Below are positions 47,172-57,178 of a DNA stretch of 64,000 bases, piece after piece. The position numbers and the translations under genes were made by a program. The notes under the pieces are model-generated. The model saw only the letters and a program-made list of their open reading frames with translations. It searched no databases and had not been told where the DNA came from. The DNA is taken from positions 30,166,458 through 30,230,457 of the forward strand of contig NC_134884.1 in NCBI RefSeq assembly GCF_041734735.1, written 5' to 3'. The stretch is from Babylonia areolata. Taxonomy: Eukaryota > Mollusca > Gastropoda > Neogastropoda > Buccinidae. Position 1 is the stretch's first letter, and each line of letters opens with the position of its first letter.

Positions 47172-50100
47172 AGTCAATTTCCCATTGTTGGCCATTGCAC
47201 CAATGCTCATTTATAGCAAACCACGATATCCAGGCACAATTTTCCGATATTCAAACTGCAAAGAAAAGAAAAAAGCTGCGATCTGACAACATTTGACAAC
47301 CGGACAGAGAGTTAGTGATCATGTTTGCAGGCTGCCTATCAGCATGGTGTTGTATCCTTGGGAATGGTACTATATTTCGATTTTCCTCACTCCACCATAT
47401 AGTTATTTGAGTACCTAACTTTAGCTGGTGAAGGTTAAAATGGCTTCCTAAGCTGAGCCTCGCACAGAGTGAATATGAATTCATTGCCCCTATGGCCACA
47501 AAAGGCTTCACCACAATTACCTTAAAAGTGAGACAGTAAATGCAGGTATATAGGCAGCCATACTCTGTTTTCCTGGGGGTGCATGCCAGTATGTTCCCGT
47601 TTCCATAACCCACCACACGCTGACATGATTTACAGAATCTTTAATGTGCATATTTGATTTTCTGCATGGATATACACAAGGAGGGGGTTCATGCACTAGC
47701 AGGTCTGCACATCTCAACCCTTTATCCATCAGGTGTCATAACCCGGATTCAAACCCTGGACCCTCAAATTGAAAGTCCAATGCTTTAACCACTTGGCTGT
47801 TGTAGCCATCAAGTTTTCTTCCTTTCAGCTGTTATTCTATCATTATACAGCACGTACAGCAGTATCTTACACTTGAAACTGGAAGATTAAATAGACAATG
47901 CTGTACAGTGTAATCTTATCTTCAAAATGAAGACAAAAAATGTTCAATAATTCAGTCCAACACAACCTTGCTACTGATGAGTTGAAAAAGACAAAATTTC
48001 ATTTCAACCTTTCCAGAATGTGTGCATTTATGTAAGCATGTTTGCATGAGAAAGAATATGTGCATGAGTACATGTGCATGTGAGTGTGTAAATGGTATTC
48101 TGAAGTGTTGTGTGTGCGTGTGTGTGTGCAGATGGAGTGGCAAGCAAAAACCTCTACAAAGAATAAAAAGAATCTTGTAACAGACTTTGGTTTTTTTCGC
48201 TTTTGACTGTATTGTTTTGCTTCTTTATTTCATTTTATTTTCTTAACCCTTTCACTCACTGTGAACTCTGGCAGTTGCTTTTCAAAGTTGTCATCTCCGC
48301 CCTCCAAAAAACCAGAGATGTATGTCCGCAGTACACGGGAGAACACCTCAATCTGGTGACAAGCTGTTGACACGGAGGTGATCTCCCCTTGATAACCAGC
48401 ATCCGAGATATACTGGAAACACAAAAAAAAACATCAGTCAACACAGCTGCGATTGGTTAACAATGCATTAATTTTGCATCCCAGATATACTGGAAGCACA
48501 AAAAGAACATCAGTCAACAATTAGTTAAAGTGTTTGTTTCTAACAAAGGCATTACCTTTTAATATACAACACTTAGATACCTGTTGATCATAACTTTGTG
48601 TTATGTGTGTGTGTGCATGCATATGTGCATTTTAGCATGCCTGTGTTCAGAAAAGAACAGGAAATAATACTAATAAAGGAGAGAAGACCACACAAAAAAA
48701 AAAAGAAAAAAAAAGAAAAAAAGTACAGAACGGGGAGAGGAGAGGAGAGGGAAACAAAAGATGAAACTTAAACGGGAAAGAAAACAGAACAAATCATAGA
48801 TACCACCAGCTATAATTTTACAGTTTCTTATCACAACAGATTTCTGTATGAAATTCAAGCTGCTCTCCCTGGTAAAACAGCACAGTGTTCAGTGAGCTTA
48901 TTTTTTTCCAGATGCTGGTCACAGTTCAGCATTAATTATCCATTATTTTTCCTGAAAAGGAGTCCAATAAGGGAAGGAACCTCTACTGGCTTAGAATGTT
49001 GAAACACTGTCTCAAAGTGTTTATTCCCCTTCAAAATTAGGGTTGTTTGGGATCAGTTGTGAATATATTGCCATTATCATTATCATCACTATGGATGGAT
49101 ATTTTAGGCAGATTTTTTCACCACTAACACATGATAAGTATTACTTATGATCCTGGCAAAGTACACTTTGCATATAAAAAACATTTCTTCTTTTTAAGAG
49201 ATCCAACAACTTTAAAAACATGCTTTGTTTTGTATATCTTAGTTTTGGAATTCATTACAAAGTTACATAAATAGCATACTGATATCTGGTGGTGGCCTTA
49301 TGTCCATCAGGACATGAAGATCTTGAAAGTAAGCAAGTAAAAACAGCATTTACATATAATCATTACAGATCAGTTATGTCTTCTCCTTACTATCTTTAAC
49401 AACACAATGACATCACTGGTGTATTCAAACCACTGCTGCACCATTAAAAAGAGGGACTAACCATAGAACTGCCATTTGCTTCTGAGTGCTGACGACTGAA
49501 ATATAATGAAAACCATGATAATGGTCTGGCTAAGGGATTGTTTTTTCAGCTGCTAGGTTCCTGGCACCAAGCATGCACAGACCTTGATGGCAAGGTTCAG
49601 GAACAGGCAGTCCTCATAATCTTCTGCCAGCTTGTAAAACAGAGTTCTCCAGGTGGGGAACTCAATCATCTGCAGAAGCCACTGGGTCACCTGCACATCA
49701 TTTAATAAATCCACTTCAGATCACATGGCTTGTAAAGAAAATGCAAGAGCAGGTCATCTGCACACCGTGAAAATTTTAATTGAATCTTTCCATACACTGG
49801 ATGAGTGAATAAGTCATGCAAAACTGTGTTACATGCAAGTTTGGTGTGTGTATGAATGTGTGTGTGTGTGTGTAAGTATTTCTTTCTTCAACTGAGGATA
49901 CAATTTCACCACTGTTATAAAATGCATTACAATGAATCATGCGCATTGTTTGTCATACTTGCAGCTCATTATGCCTAATGGCATGAAGGGCAGCAACAGT
50001 CTTTATCAAGCCATGCACAAAAGCATGTATGCTCTAGATTATGTAGAAGTTCCTACAGTAAATTATGTAAGTTTTAATTCACAGTCATTCTCTTTTCTGC

Positions 50101-53100
50101 AGAAGCAGTGACCAAAGACAGGTTCCTGGTAATGCTGGTCTACAAAAATACATCATCATAAATACAAAATGCAGCACAATGGGTAGTGAGGCAAACTGTA
50201 CGCAATGAAACCATGTCGGCTGGACAATAAGCAACACTGACAAAGGAAACCGTGGAACAATGAGATCAAGATCACAGTGGAAGAAAACATATTTTCTCTC
50301 GACATCAACAACTCCAAGCGCAACAAAGACCTACATTGCTTCCTTCCTCGTAGAAGACAGAATCAGCTTTCTTCGGATCAAAGTGCTTCAGAATCATCTC
50401 CTTCAGGTGAGTCTCCACGGTGTCTTTCACTTCCCCCAGGTCCACTCCTGTAACATGACACAAATGAAGACCAAATTAAGGCTAGGAGCATTAAATGGCA
50501 ATGTGGAGTGATGGCCTGGTGTTAACACATCTGCCGAGGAAGCAAAAGAATCTAACAGTATTTTCTCCCCCTCCACTCAATATTGAGTGGTGGCCTGGAG
50601 ATTAGTCCTTCAGATGAGACGATAAACCCAGGATCTGTGTGCAGGAGGCACTTGGCACACACTAAAGAACCCATGGTAACAAAAGGGTTGTTTCTGGAAA
50701 AAATTCTGCAGGAAAAATCTACTATACTTGTGAATGTGTGTGTGTGTATCTGTATGTGTGATTGAAGCCTAACTCATTAATACTGTACAGGAAATTAATA
50801 AGCGCCTAAGGGCAGCTGTCAGTTGGCTCTACCCATGACAGCACAGCACTTAGAATTTAATCTCTGACTGAAGACAGATGGCATGATGCAGTATAAGCCT
50901 AAATAATTAATAATGATAAAATAATTCCTAAAAAAAATCATTCTTGCTTCAAGCCAATATTGCTTTGCACAAAGACCACCATTACAGATGTAGTGGAGTG
51001 GGGAAAACAAATCCTGTTTTCTTCTTCTTCTTCTGCGTTCGTGGGCTTCAACTCCCACGTTCACTTGTATATACGCGAGTGGGCTTTTTACGTGATTGAC
51101 AGTTTTTACCCCGCCATGTAGGCAGCCATACTCTGCTTTCGGGGGTGTGCATGCTGGGTATGTTCTTGTTTCCATAACCCACCAAACGCTGACATGGATT
51201 ACAGGATCTTTAACGTGCGTATTTGATCTTATGCTAGCGTATACACACGAAGGGGGTTCAGGCTCTGGCAGGTCTGCACATATGCTGACCTGGGAGATCG
51301 TAAAAATTTCCACCCTTTACCCACCAGGCGCCGTCACCGTGATTCGAACCTGGGACCCTCAGATTGAAAGTCCAACGCTTTAGCCATTCGGCTATGGCGC
51401 CCGTCATCCTGTTTTCTAAATGATTGGACTTAGGACCCTGGATCCGTCACTTTCTAGGCATACATGTACTCTACCCACTTGGCCATGCTGCACTGTCAGT
51501 GATTCCTTTCCCACAACACCTTCCCTTTCTTTCCACTTTCATTATACAAGACAAATGATTTTACTTGTTAACAGCATCATACCTTAAGAAATCACACACC
51601 ACTGCATGTAGTAATCAGCGAATCAGTCAGTCAATTAAAAGTATGTACAAGCACAAAAATTGATCATAAAACATATGAGTGTACAAACCCACACAAGCAA
51701 GGATATAAAAATATATCTTTATGTGATGAGATAAACACACACACTAACACCACCATTTTAGCGACAAAAACAACAACAAAAGAAAGATTATGTATTGTAC
51801 TGTACTGTATTGTATTGTGTTGTACTGCATAACTTTCTGTCACAACAGATTCCTCATGCGAAATGAAGGCTGCTGTTCCTGAGGAGACCACAGTTAAGTG
51901 CTACCTTATTTTTTCTGCGTGCAAATGTATTCGTTTCACTATCATGGGAAGCAGAAGAGCAGGAAACTCACAAGAAGGAAAATTCTAATCAATAATTAAA
52001 AATAACAAAATTGTCTCAAACTTCCCTGAAAACGGAGTATGGCTGCCTACATAGCGGGTTAAAAATGGTCATACATAAGTAAAAGCCCACTTGTGTACAT
52101 GCGAGTGAACGTGGGAGTTGCAGCCCGCAAATTAAGAAGAAGAATCTCAAATTATCTTACTCTACATCCATGTTCACACAATCATGCAATGAGGAAATGA
52201 GTCTTAATTTCCTCCCCATCTGCAATTTCTTATCTATCATTCTATGGTGAAGCTGTGTAAAAGTCTTCAATGGTGGCCCAGATTCAATACGGCTATTGTT
52301 AACAAGATAGTCTCAACTCCTTTCGACGAAAACAAAGCAATAGAAAATCAACAATTTCTTTCAGCACCCACCATAACAAAGCAATAGAAAATCAACAATT
52401 TCTTTCAGTGCCCACCATAACAAAGAAATAGAAAATCAACAATTTCTTTCAGCACCCACCATAACAAAGCAATAGAAAATCAACAATTTCTTTCAGCACC
52501 CACCATAACAAAGCAATAGAAAATCAACAATTTCTTTCAGTGCCCACCATAACAAAGAAATAGAAAATCAACAATTTCTTTCAGTGCCCACTATAACAAA
52601 GCAACAGAAAATCAACAATTTCTTTCAGCACACACCATAACAAAGCAATAGAAAATCAACAATATCTTTCAGCACTTGTGAACTTTTGCTATACAATATC
52701 GTTTTGCAGCATAAAATCAATTTTTTTTATTTTTTTTTTTTTAAAGATATGGATGGATGAAAACAATTATTTCTGCACGTTAAAAATGGCCTACAAGACA
52801 TCTGCTGTCAGTCTGTAAATATCACGCTTTCATTGTTCAACTCACCAGACTGAATAAGCCACTCTGCCAGGATGTTGATGGTCTGTGCCACACCATGGTA
52901 ATTCAACGACAACAGTTCTATCACTTTCTCTGGGGCACCACCATTGCTCAAAAACCTGCCCACAATGACAGCAACAATACACATGCAACAATAAGGAACA
53001 GTGAAACGCTCTGATTAGGCGGCACAAACACCTGGTATAAATACTTGATACCACGATGTTGTGGACTGTTCTGGTCTGGTACAGCTAGAACAAAGACTAA

Positions 53101-56100
53101 CAAATCAATGCCTCCACAGTAAAACTACAACCTTGCATATTAACCTAGCTAACACTGAAACACAAAATGACAAATGCCTAATTATGGATCCAATAAATTG
53201 TTGTAAACTGATACTGAAAGTACAACAACAACAAAAAAGAAAAAGAAAATAAGACCTTCACATGAATGTTACAAGAAAAGGTCAGATGATGAGAAATCTA
53301 TAAACTCAGATTGCAAAGTGTCAGTGAAACACCGCAAATAATGAAAAAATTTTTTAATAATTATTTTTTCATATCTCTATTTTGGTTTCTTTTCAAATCC
53401 TCATCCGTAGTTTAAATGTGTCTTTCAATTGTGGCTGGCTGGATCCTTCTTTTTCAGCTGATCAACTTCAATTCACAATATCTTAAAAAAAACCCAACAG
53501 ATCAGCTATACAGAAAAACAGCATAGCTTCATCTACTCTGTTCTTTTCTGATGCAATATTTTGCTTTTTCAGATTTGCCAGATCTTAAAGCTTTTTGGAT
53601 ATAGACCTCTCTTTCTCTCTCTTTTGACACATGTATACATCATTACATGTACAACAGACAAAAGCTTGACTTTCTCCTTGCATTGTTGCTATCTCTAAAG
53701 TCCATTTTTGTGTGTGCTCTTCGATGTTCCAACCACTTGAACTTTAGCCACCATCTGCTCACTTTCTCAAGGCATGACAAGCAATAGGTTCCATAATGAA
53801 GTCGGTGGACTTGAAGAGGCTGATGCATTCTTGCTGAACAGCCTCACTGTCTTCCTCATCTTCATCTCCTGAGCTTCTGTCGACATCAGTAGACTGCAAC
53901 AAAAGTCACACAGCTCTTCTCTAAGTCTTTCGGTAACTAACAAACCAAAGCAGTTCTGCAAACTACATGGGGGGTGGGGAGCAGGTGGGAGGGGGGTGTG
54001 TTAAAGTTTTAAAAATCATAACTGCAAAATACAACAGTTTTTGTGTATATATTTAAATCACAACTGCAGAATACAACAGTATTTGTGTATATTTAGTAGT
54101 AGCCAAACTATAAATGACAATCACTGTATCAGGAAAATCAAAACCTTTGATTACCAGGTTTATTATTTTCTTTAGAATTATAATTCATATACTGCCGAAG
54201 TGAAAGAATTTTGGGTCGATGATGAAAGTGATAATTATTTTATATGTGTGTGTTGGAATATTTCCAAATCTGCCATGGGGGTAACTTAATGTCTCACATG
54301 CACACAGGAAGATGGAATCTACCAGATTTCAGCAAAAGTGATATCAATGTGTTTCTGGAAAGGGGTGGGGTGGGAGAAGATTTATCTTTTCTTACTTGTG
54401 TGACCTTTCACTCATGACAGATCTTTGAATGCATGCAACTCATTCAACCCTGTGCCTGAATCAGTGAATGCTGTTCAAGAACCCCAGATCATTTTCTGCC
54501 TGTGCCCAAACAGCATTCAAGCAAAGAATTTCATACCCATTCACTTAATCCAGTTCATCAGCTCACTAATATTAGTAATAATAGAAGAAGAGAAAGAAAA
54601 AAAAAAAAAAAAAAAAGGGGGGGGGGGGGGAAAGTAAGGCCTTCAACTAGTTCAATACTCACCTGTAATGTGAACTTTATCCAATAAACTAAGGAATGAT
54701 AAAAAAAAAAAAAAATTAATTAATTAATTTAAAAAAAAATTTTAAATGAGGAAAAAAGTAATTAAAAATGTGTTCTGAATTAAATATTATGAAGATAGGA
54801 AAAAAAAGGCTTGGATCAGTATTGAACCACACAATTTTCCAAGTTATACTCACCTGAGCACTATTATCCAAAATTAATATCAAATTTATGTTTTTTAGTG
54901 TGATATATTCATTAATCAGTTTGAGGTAATAATATCATTCAACTTCAAATCATGTTATTTTGATAAATCAAGAACTTTTCTTTAAGTTTGCAGAAGGGAG
55001 ACATTGTTATTGCCTCAGGCATACTGCAACATGTTGCCATTTTCTCTGGATCTGCCCACACTATGCTTGGCCTACTGAAACTGAGAAAGTTCTGCCTTAG
55101 GGGCACCATCAATTCATTTTATATTAATTCTACTTTCACTTAGTTCACTGTTCTGTGTTCAGTGTCCATTTTAAATTAAACATACGCAGTAAACATGTCA
55201 ATGGTGTAGTTGGTGTCATTCTAAAAAAATCTAAGTGTTCTATCCTGAATTTCTATTTCTTTCCTTTCAATTGTGACAAGAAAAATGATGTCCTGCTGTC
55301 TTAAACTAGTTTAGTAGTTAAGATCAAACAAATGTTCAGACAACTAACTGGGAAGAGCCCAATATATTTTCTGATCTTAATCTTGAAGATTTAAAACTTA
55401 TCACTGGTACAAGAGGAAAGGGTTTTTTCTCTAAAATAACAACTTTATTCCACATTTGATACTGACAACCTATTTCCAGAGAAAATAATTTGTGAACTTA
55501 ATGAACAAAATTATACAGGTCCACACATAATGCTGGCATGGAACTTCAGGAAATCTTAAAATTATACTATATAGAGACATTTTGCAACTGTGAAGATTTG
55601 GATTTCCATAGAGAAATGTGCCTTCTTAAAACAATGAAATATTAGACCAACGCAAGTGACAGTGACACTCTAGATCTTAAAGTTGTACTGCTTTGCTTTT
55701 GTTCCTAATATTTCCTTCACATTAACTGGACCATAATGTAGACATTATTTATTATCCAGAAAAGTCAACTTAAGTCAGTGTTTCAGCATTACAGAATACA
55801 GTTTCATTATGAATGTTGTATATTTTCTGTGTTCATCATAGCACAGCAAACATTATATTAGCACAAAGTCTCTCTCTCTTTCAACACACACATGTAATTG
55901 ATGTATACACGCACACACACATGCATACACGCACATACACACACATAAGTTAACCATTTCACATACAAACGAGTGTGATGGAAAAAGTACAAATTCAATA
56001 ACAATTTTGGGGGCTGTGAATAAGGGGCTGCTTATCCTGACCAGTTAATTTTCAAAATGACCTGATTTTGTGGTGAATCGATCAAATGAACCATGTTCAG

Positions 56101-56945
56101 AACTCTGGATTAGAGTTGTTTTTTATCCAGTTTTATGCATCACTGCGGCAAAAAAAACAACATAGGCTTACTGAGTTACTCAGACTGCATGGTAAGTGCT
56201 CCGATGAAATTATGATAGACTCTAGCAGCAAATTCGAACAAGAAACTGATCAAATAAGCTGCAAAGTTCAAAATAATTTTAATGAAGAACTTTGTGAGAT
56301 AACAGCCAGAATTATTACAAGTTTTGTTTTTAAATGAAATATTGGATTTATTTTCCTTGAAACTTCAGGCTTAGTAGTCAGTGTTTTTCATTGTTTTATT
56401 TGTGTGTGTTTGTGTCAATCATCATCTATCTTAAATTTGCTAACTATTGGTTGAGTTGTTGTTATAAAATTGTAAATGAGGTGAAGCATTCGTTGCGTTG
56501 ATGCAGCCGGGCCCATGACAGACTGGAAAGGCATAGTCATGAGACTTTAAAAGGGATGAACTAGATCTACATCATTAAGTAAAATCATTTTAAAACTTCA
56601 CAGTCAGTATGACCAGCAACACGACCATACTCGTCACACTTTGAGGGGGTTTTCCGTGCACCGTGTGTGTATACACGTGTAAAAAACTTACTTGCATTTG
56701 AGAGTTTGAGAAAAAGGTGACAACTGAACAGTGAATCTTACTCGACTTTTCAGTTTCACGATGTCAAAGCGTGCAAACTGATAACCCATCTACCGGGTGA
56801 AGCGAGACATTCACTCACGGACTCAGAATGACTTTCCCATGCACGCTCTCTTTTAAACACTGCTTTTCACTCGCATTCTACTTACACCAACAAATCCCTC
56901 ATCAGACGGAAGTCCATCCGACATATCATCGTCCATATCTGCCAT
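38936..56945 (-). CDS. NELFCD: Negative elongation factor subunit C/D (NELF-C/D, TH1), complete 15-exon gene
   Basis: Nuclear subunit of the NELF complex (with NELF-A, B and E), which stabilises promoter-proximal pausing of RNA polymerase II. Fifteen exons joined 56945-56886, 53893-53763, 52955-52846, 50447-50335, 49690-49583, 48412-48260, 47131-47001, 46567-46447, 46195-46129, 45246-45134, 44110-43974, 43487-43373, 41882-41787, 41166-41026, 39097-38936 give 585 residues plus stop; the human protein is about 590. Landmarks: acidic N-terminus ([11 protein letters not shown]..., [15 protein letters not shown] about 29-43), [17 protein letters not shown] at about 176-192, [12 protein letters not shown] at 226-237, ALNPADM near 302-308, [13 protein letters not shown] at 318-330, [14 protein letters not shown] at 415-428, [12 protein letters not shown] at 492-503 and DPVTEFI near the end. 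All introns are GT-AG. Several introns carry SINEs and several exon edges are duplicated. A weak ATTAAA on the minus strand at 38194-38189 is the only poly(A) candidate seen. Confidence 0.96.
39125..39562 (+). mobile_element. SINE-B copy expanded by an internal minisatellite
   Basis: The left end (CTGATCTATATGTGCTACAC) and the right end (CATAACCCTGACACGCTGG, CAGGCCTTGAG) match the two sides of SINE-B. Between them lie eight units of about 47 bases that each contain GCAGATGCCTACAT, a form of the SINE's GCAGATGCCTGAC. Last NELFCD intron. Confidence 0.75.
39181..39535. repeat. Minisatellite, 8 units of ~47 bases in a ~96-base dimeric order
   Basis: GCAGAT(G/A/T)CCTACAT starts at 39181, 39226, 39274, 39321, 39370, 39417, 39466 and 39513. 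Units alternate between a CATGCGCATAAAAACAT type and a CATGCCCATAAAAAC type, so the younger unit is the dimer. Confidence 0.92.
39625..39930 (+). mobile_element. SINE-A, diverged, followed by the shared tail module
   Basis: Degraded head (GGTTAAACCGCTGGACTTTC), body phrases GGTAAAGGGTGGAG and CAACATATGTGCAGA. It lacks part of the 3' half and runs into module E (39930-40130). It lies in the last NELFCD intron. Confidence 0.8.
39930..40130 (+). repeat. Module E: SINE tail shared by different heads (copy 1)
   Basis: GACTTAAGCCTGACTGACAC, GGCAGCTGTCAGTCGGTTCT and GTCTCTGACTGAGGATTGG, ending in CATTCATTTATT. It directly follows a SINE-A. The end resembles the 3' ends that LINE machinery recognises, but no partner LINE could be matched. 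Confidence 0.6.
41026..41166 (-). CDS. NELFCD: NELFCD exon 14
   Basis: Residues 486-532; [40 protein letters not shown]. Donor TCAGAG|gtactt. Confidence 0.96.
41787..41882 (-). CDS. NELFCD: NELFCD exon 13
   Basis: Residues 454-485; [28 protein letters not shown]. Donor CGG|gtgagt. Confidence 0.94.
42795..42900. repeat. Tandem duplication (~54 bases) in NELFCD intron 12
   Basis: CAGCAAAATCACTGATATCA and GATAACTACTCAAAAA occur twice, with one or two differences. Confidence 0.85.
42970..43320 (+). mobile_element. SINE-C, full length with tRNA-like head
   Basis: A box TTGGCCAAGTGGTTAGC and B box GGTTCGATCCC in AGCCGCC...CATTGCATG give a clear tRNA-like head. The body includes GATGTGTCTTTGGGACTGTT and ends GCAGCATCTTCATC with a (CATCAT) tail. 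NELFCD intron 12. Confidence 0.85.
43373..43487 (-). CDS. NELFCD: NELFCD exon 12
   Basis: Completes codon 415, then residues 416-453; [34 protein letters not shown]. Confidence 0.95.
43740..43980 (-). repeat. ~85-base tandem repeat containing the NELFCD exon 11 donor
   Basis: Three-plus units share CCCACCCATTCCCATGA, CAGTGAATGACTCACTTCAA and CACAAATCATGTAAAT. The first unit overlaps the true exon 11 end; the other two place an identical donor at 43893 and 43804. Confidence 0.93.
43974..44110 (-). CDS. NELFCD: NELFCD exon 11
   Basis: Residues 370-414 plus two bases; [36 protein letters not shown]. The donor CTTGAA|gtgagt is present twice more downstream (43893 and 43804) in tandem copies. 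Confidence 0.95.
44270..44365 (+). mobile_element. SINE-D 3' fragment
   Basis: GGGTGGCACTGCACTATAG, GCTCTCCCCGGGGA and ATTCTGTTGTGGCAAAAG; only the last 95 bases of the family. NELFCD intron 10. Confidence 0.75.
44590..44893 (-). mobile_element. SINE-C, diverged, head present
   Basis: On the minus strand the head GCCATGGCTTAGAGGTTAGC and B-box-like ATTCAAATCC are followed by TTGATGTGTCTTTGAGTGTG and AGTGCAGGTGTCTGTATCTC. NELFCD intron 10. Confidence 0.8.
45134..45246 (-). CDS. NELFCD: NELFCD exon 10
   Basis: Residues 332-369; [20 protein letters not shown] and [15 protein letters not shown]. Confidence 0.95.
45721..45940. repeat. GT and CA arrays forming an imperfect hairpin
   Basis: (GT)n at 45721-45785 and 45805-45830, then (CA)n 45873-45902 running through ACATATATGT into (GT)n to 45940. 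NELFCD intron 9. Confidence 0.9.
46129..46195 (-). CDS. NELFCD: NELFCD exon 9
   Basis: Short exon (67 bases), residues 310-331 plus one base; [20 protein letters not shown]. Donor TTTTAG|gtgagc. Confidence 0.94.
46447..46567 (-). CDS. NELFCD: NELFCD exon 8
   Basis: Completes codon 269, then residues 270-309; [20 protein letters not shown] and [10 protein letters not shown]. Confidence 0.95.
47001..47131 (-). CDS. NELFCD: NELFCD exon 7
   Basis: Residues 226-268 plus two bases; [34 protein letters not shown] run of about 27 A on the plus strand (47141-47167) forms the pyrimidine-rich tract just before the acceptor. Confidence 0.95.
47525..47812 (-). mobile_element. SINE-A, diverged, in NELFCD intron 6
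   Basis: Body and tRNA-like head on the minus strand, same sense as NELFCD. The end GAAAGTCCAATGCTTTAACC is the complement of the A-box end of the head. Confidence 0.85.
48260..48412 (-). CDS. NELFCD: NELFCD exon 6
   Basis: Residues 175-225; [27 protein letters not shown] and [15 protein letters not shown]. The acceptor and first 14 bases are duplicated 77 bases upstream (48476-48519). Confidence 0.95.
48399..48519 (-). repeat. Direct duplication of the NELFCD exon 6 acceptor
   Basis: 48399-48443 and 48476-48519 match at about 41 of 44 positions, including GATATACTGGAA (the acceptor complement) and ACATCAGTCAACA. Confidence 0.93.
48828..48905 (-). mobile_element. SINE-D 3' fragment
   Basis: CACAACAGATTTCTGTATGA and GCTGCTCTCCCTGG on the plus strand are the complement of the family end. 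NELFCD intron 5. Confidence 0.7.
49583..49690 (-). CDS. NELFCD: NELFCD exon 5
   Basis: Residues 139-174; [20 protein letters not shown] and [10 protein letters not shown]. Acceptor gatgtgcag, donor ATCAAG|gtctgt (weak, but in phase with exon 6). Confidence 0.93.
50335..50447 (-). CDS. NELFCD: NELFCD exon 4
   Basis: Residues 101-138; [20 protein letters not shown] and [13 protein letters not shown]. The donor gtaggt after AAT was chosen over a later possible GT because it joins in phase to [10 protein letters not shown]. Confidence 0.92.
50505..50735 (+). mobile_element. SINE-D followed by the shared tail module
   Basis: Head TGTGGAGTGATGGCCTGG without a clear B box; body to AATTCTGCAGGAAAAATC; then it switches to module E (50745-50900) instead of the usual SINE-D end. 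NELFCD intron 3. Confidence 0.8.
50745..50905 (+). repeat. Module E: SINE tail shared by different heads (copy 2)
   Basis: GATTGAAGCCTAACTCATTA, GGGCAGCTGTCAGTTGGCTC and TCTCTGACTGAAGACAG; ends in TAATTAATAATGA. It directly follows a SINE-D rather than a SINE-A. Confidence 0.6.
51023..51405 (-). mobile_element. SINE-A, full length, 12-base target-site duplication, in NELFCD intron 3
   Basis: Complete head, body and (GAA)n tail on the minus strand. It is flanked by ATCCTGTTTTCT at 51011-51022 and 51406-51417. Confidence 0.93.
51783..51910 (-). mobile_element. SINE-D 3' fragment
   Basis: A GTATTGTACTGTACTGTATT tail complement followed by CACAACAGATTCCTCATGCG and GCTGCTGTTCCTGAGGAG. NELFCD intron 3. 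Confidence 0.7.
52020..52145 (+). mobile_element. SINE-A 3' fragment
   Basis: Only the last third of the family is present, from CCCTGAAAACGGAGTATGGC to the AAGAAGAAGAA end. NELFCD intron 3. Confidence 0.85.
52331..52676. repeat. 44-base minisatellite, about 7.8 copies, in NELFCD intron 3
   Basis: Unit AACAAAGCAATAGAAAATCA followed by ACAATTTCTTTCAGCACCCA and CCAT. Variants (GCAATAG or GAAATAG; CACC or TGCC) recur in the same order every third unit, giving a 132-base higher-order unit. Confidence 0.95.
52846..52955 (-). CDS. NELFCD: NELFCD exon 3
   Basis: Completes codon 64, then residues 65-100 plus one base; reads [20 protein letters not shown] and [10 protein letters not shown], a very close family match. 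Donor TCTG|gtgagt. Confidence 0.95.
53763..53893 (-). CDS. NELFCD: NELFCD exon 2
   Basis: Residues 21-63 plus two bases. Acceptor tttgttgcag, donor TTGAGAAA|gtgagc. Codes the acidic stretch and [18 protein letters not shown], matching the family's STRDYIMEP region. Confidence 0.93.
54001..54110. repeat. Tandem duplication (~52 bases) in NELFCD intron 1
   Basis: ATAACTGCAAAATACAACAG and TTTGTGTATAT recur as CACAACTGCAGAATACAACA and TTTGTGTATAT. Confidence 0.8.
54667..55127 (+). mobile_element. LINE 3'-end fragment in NELFCD intron 1
   Basis: About 460 bases homologous, in reverse orientation, to 62751-63190. Shared phrases are ACTTTATCCAATAAA, AAATATTATGAAG, AACATGTTGCCATTTTCTCT and CCTTAGGGGCACCATCAATT. 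Because the other copy adjoins a reverse-transcriptase tail, this is read as the 3'UTR of the same LINE family, 5'-truncated. Confidence 0.75.
55130..56820. other. NELFCD intron 1, right part
   Basis: AT-rich intron sequence with short CA tracts near 55885-55945. No exon or repeat recognised beyond the LINE fragment to its left. Confidence 0.6.
56886..56945 (-). CDS. NELFCD: NELFCD exon 1 (coding part)
   Basis: Residues 1-20, from ATG 56945 (AAATATGG, A at -3) to GTTGGT|gtaagt. Very acidic start; in-frame ATGs also lie at codons 4 and 8. Confidence 0.85.
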
Positions 56946-57009
56946 ATTTCACTTTGTTTTCGACACCCCAAAATTTCTCTGACGATCCTGTTGCGGCGCC
57001 AGACAGACT

Positions 57010-57018
57010 ACTTCCGGT
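57010..57018 (-). promoter_or_regulatory. ETS-type site ACCGGAAGT in the NELFCD promoter
   Basis: Exact ETS/GABP-type consensus on the coding strand, about 65 bases upstream of the NELFCD ATG. This suits a broadly expressed gene; only the motif is seen and no transcription start is known. Confidence 0.45.
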
Positions 57019-57075
57019 CAAAACATGGATCTACACCACAAATATTCAAATGCCTAAAACCTTTAATCCCATGTG

Positions 57076-57178
57076 TCGGTTCGGTTCGGTTTGGTTACTC
57101 AAGGATGCGTCACAGCGTTCGGACAAATCCATACGCAACACCACATCTGCTAAGCAGATGCCTGACCAGCAGCGTAAT
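57076..57178 (+). mobile_element. SINE-B fragment near the NELFCD promoter
   Basis: ACTCAAGGATGCGTCACAGC to CCTGACCAGCAGCGTAA. It lies about 130 bases upstream of the NELFCD ATG, in antisense orientation, between the promoter and the LINE. Confidence 0.8.

Noticed and set aside
52331-52676. CRISPR-like regular repeat spacing (also 39181-39535)
   Set aside because: No unique spacers; units are head-to-tail minisatellites in a eukaryotic intron.
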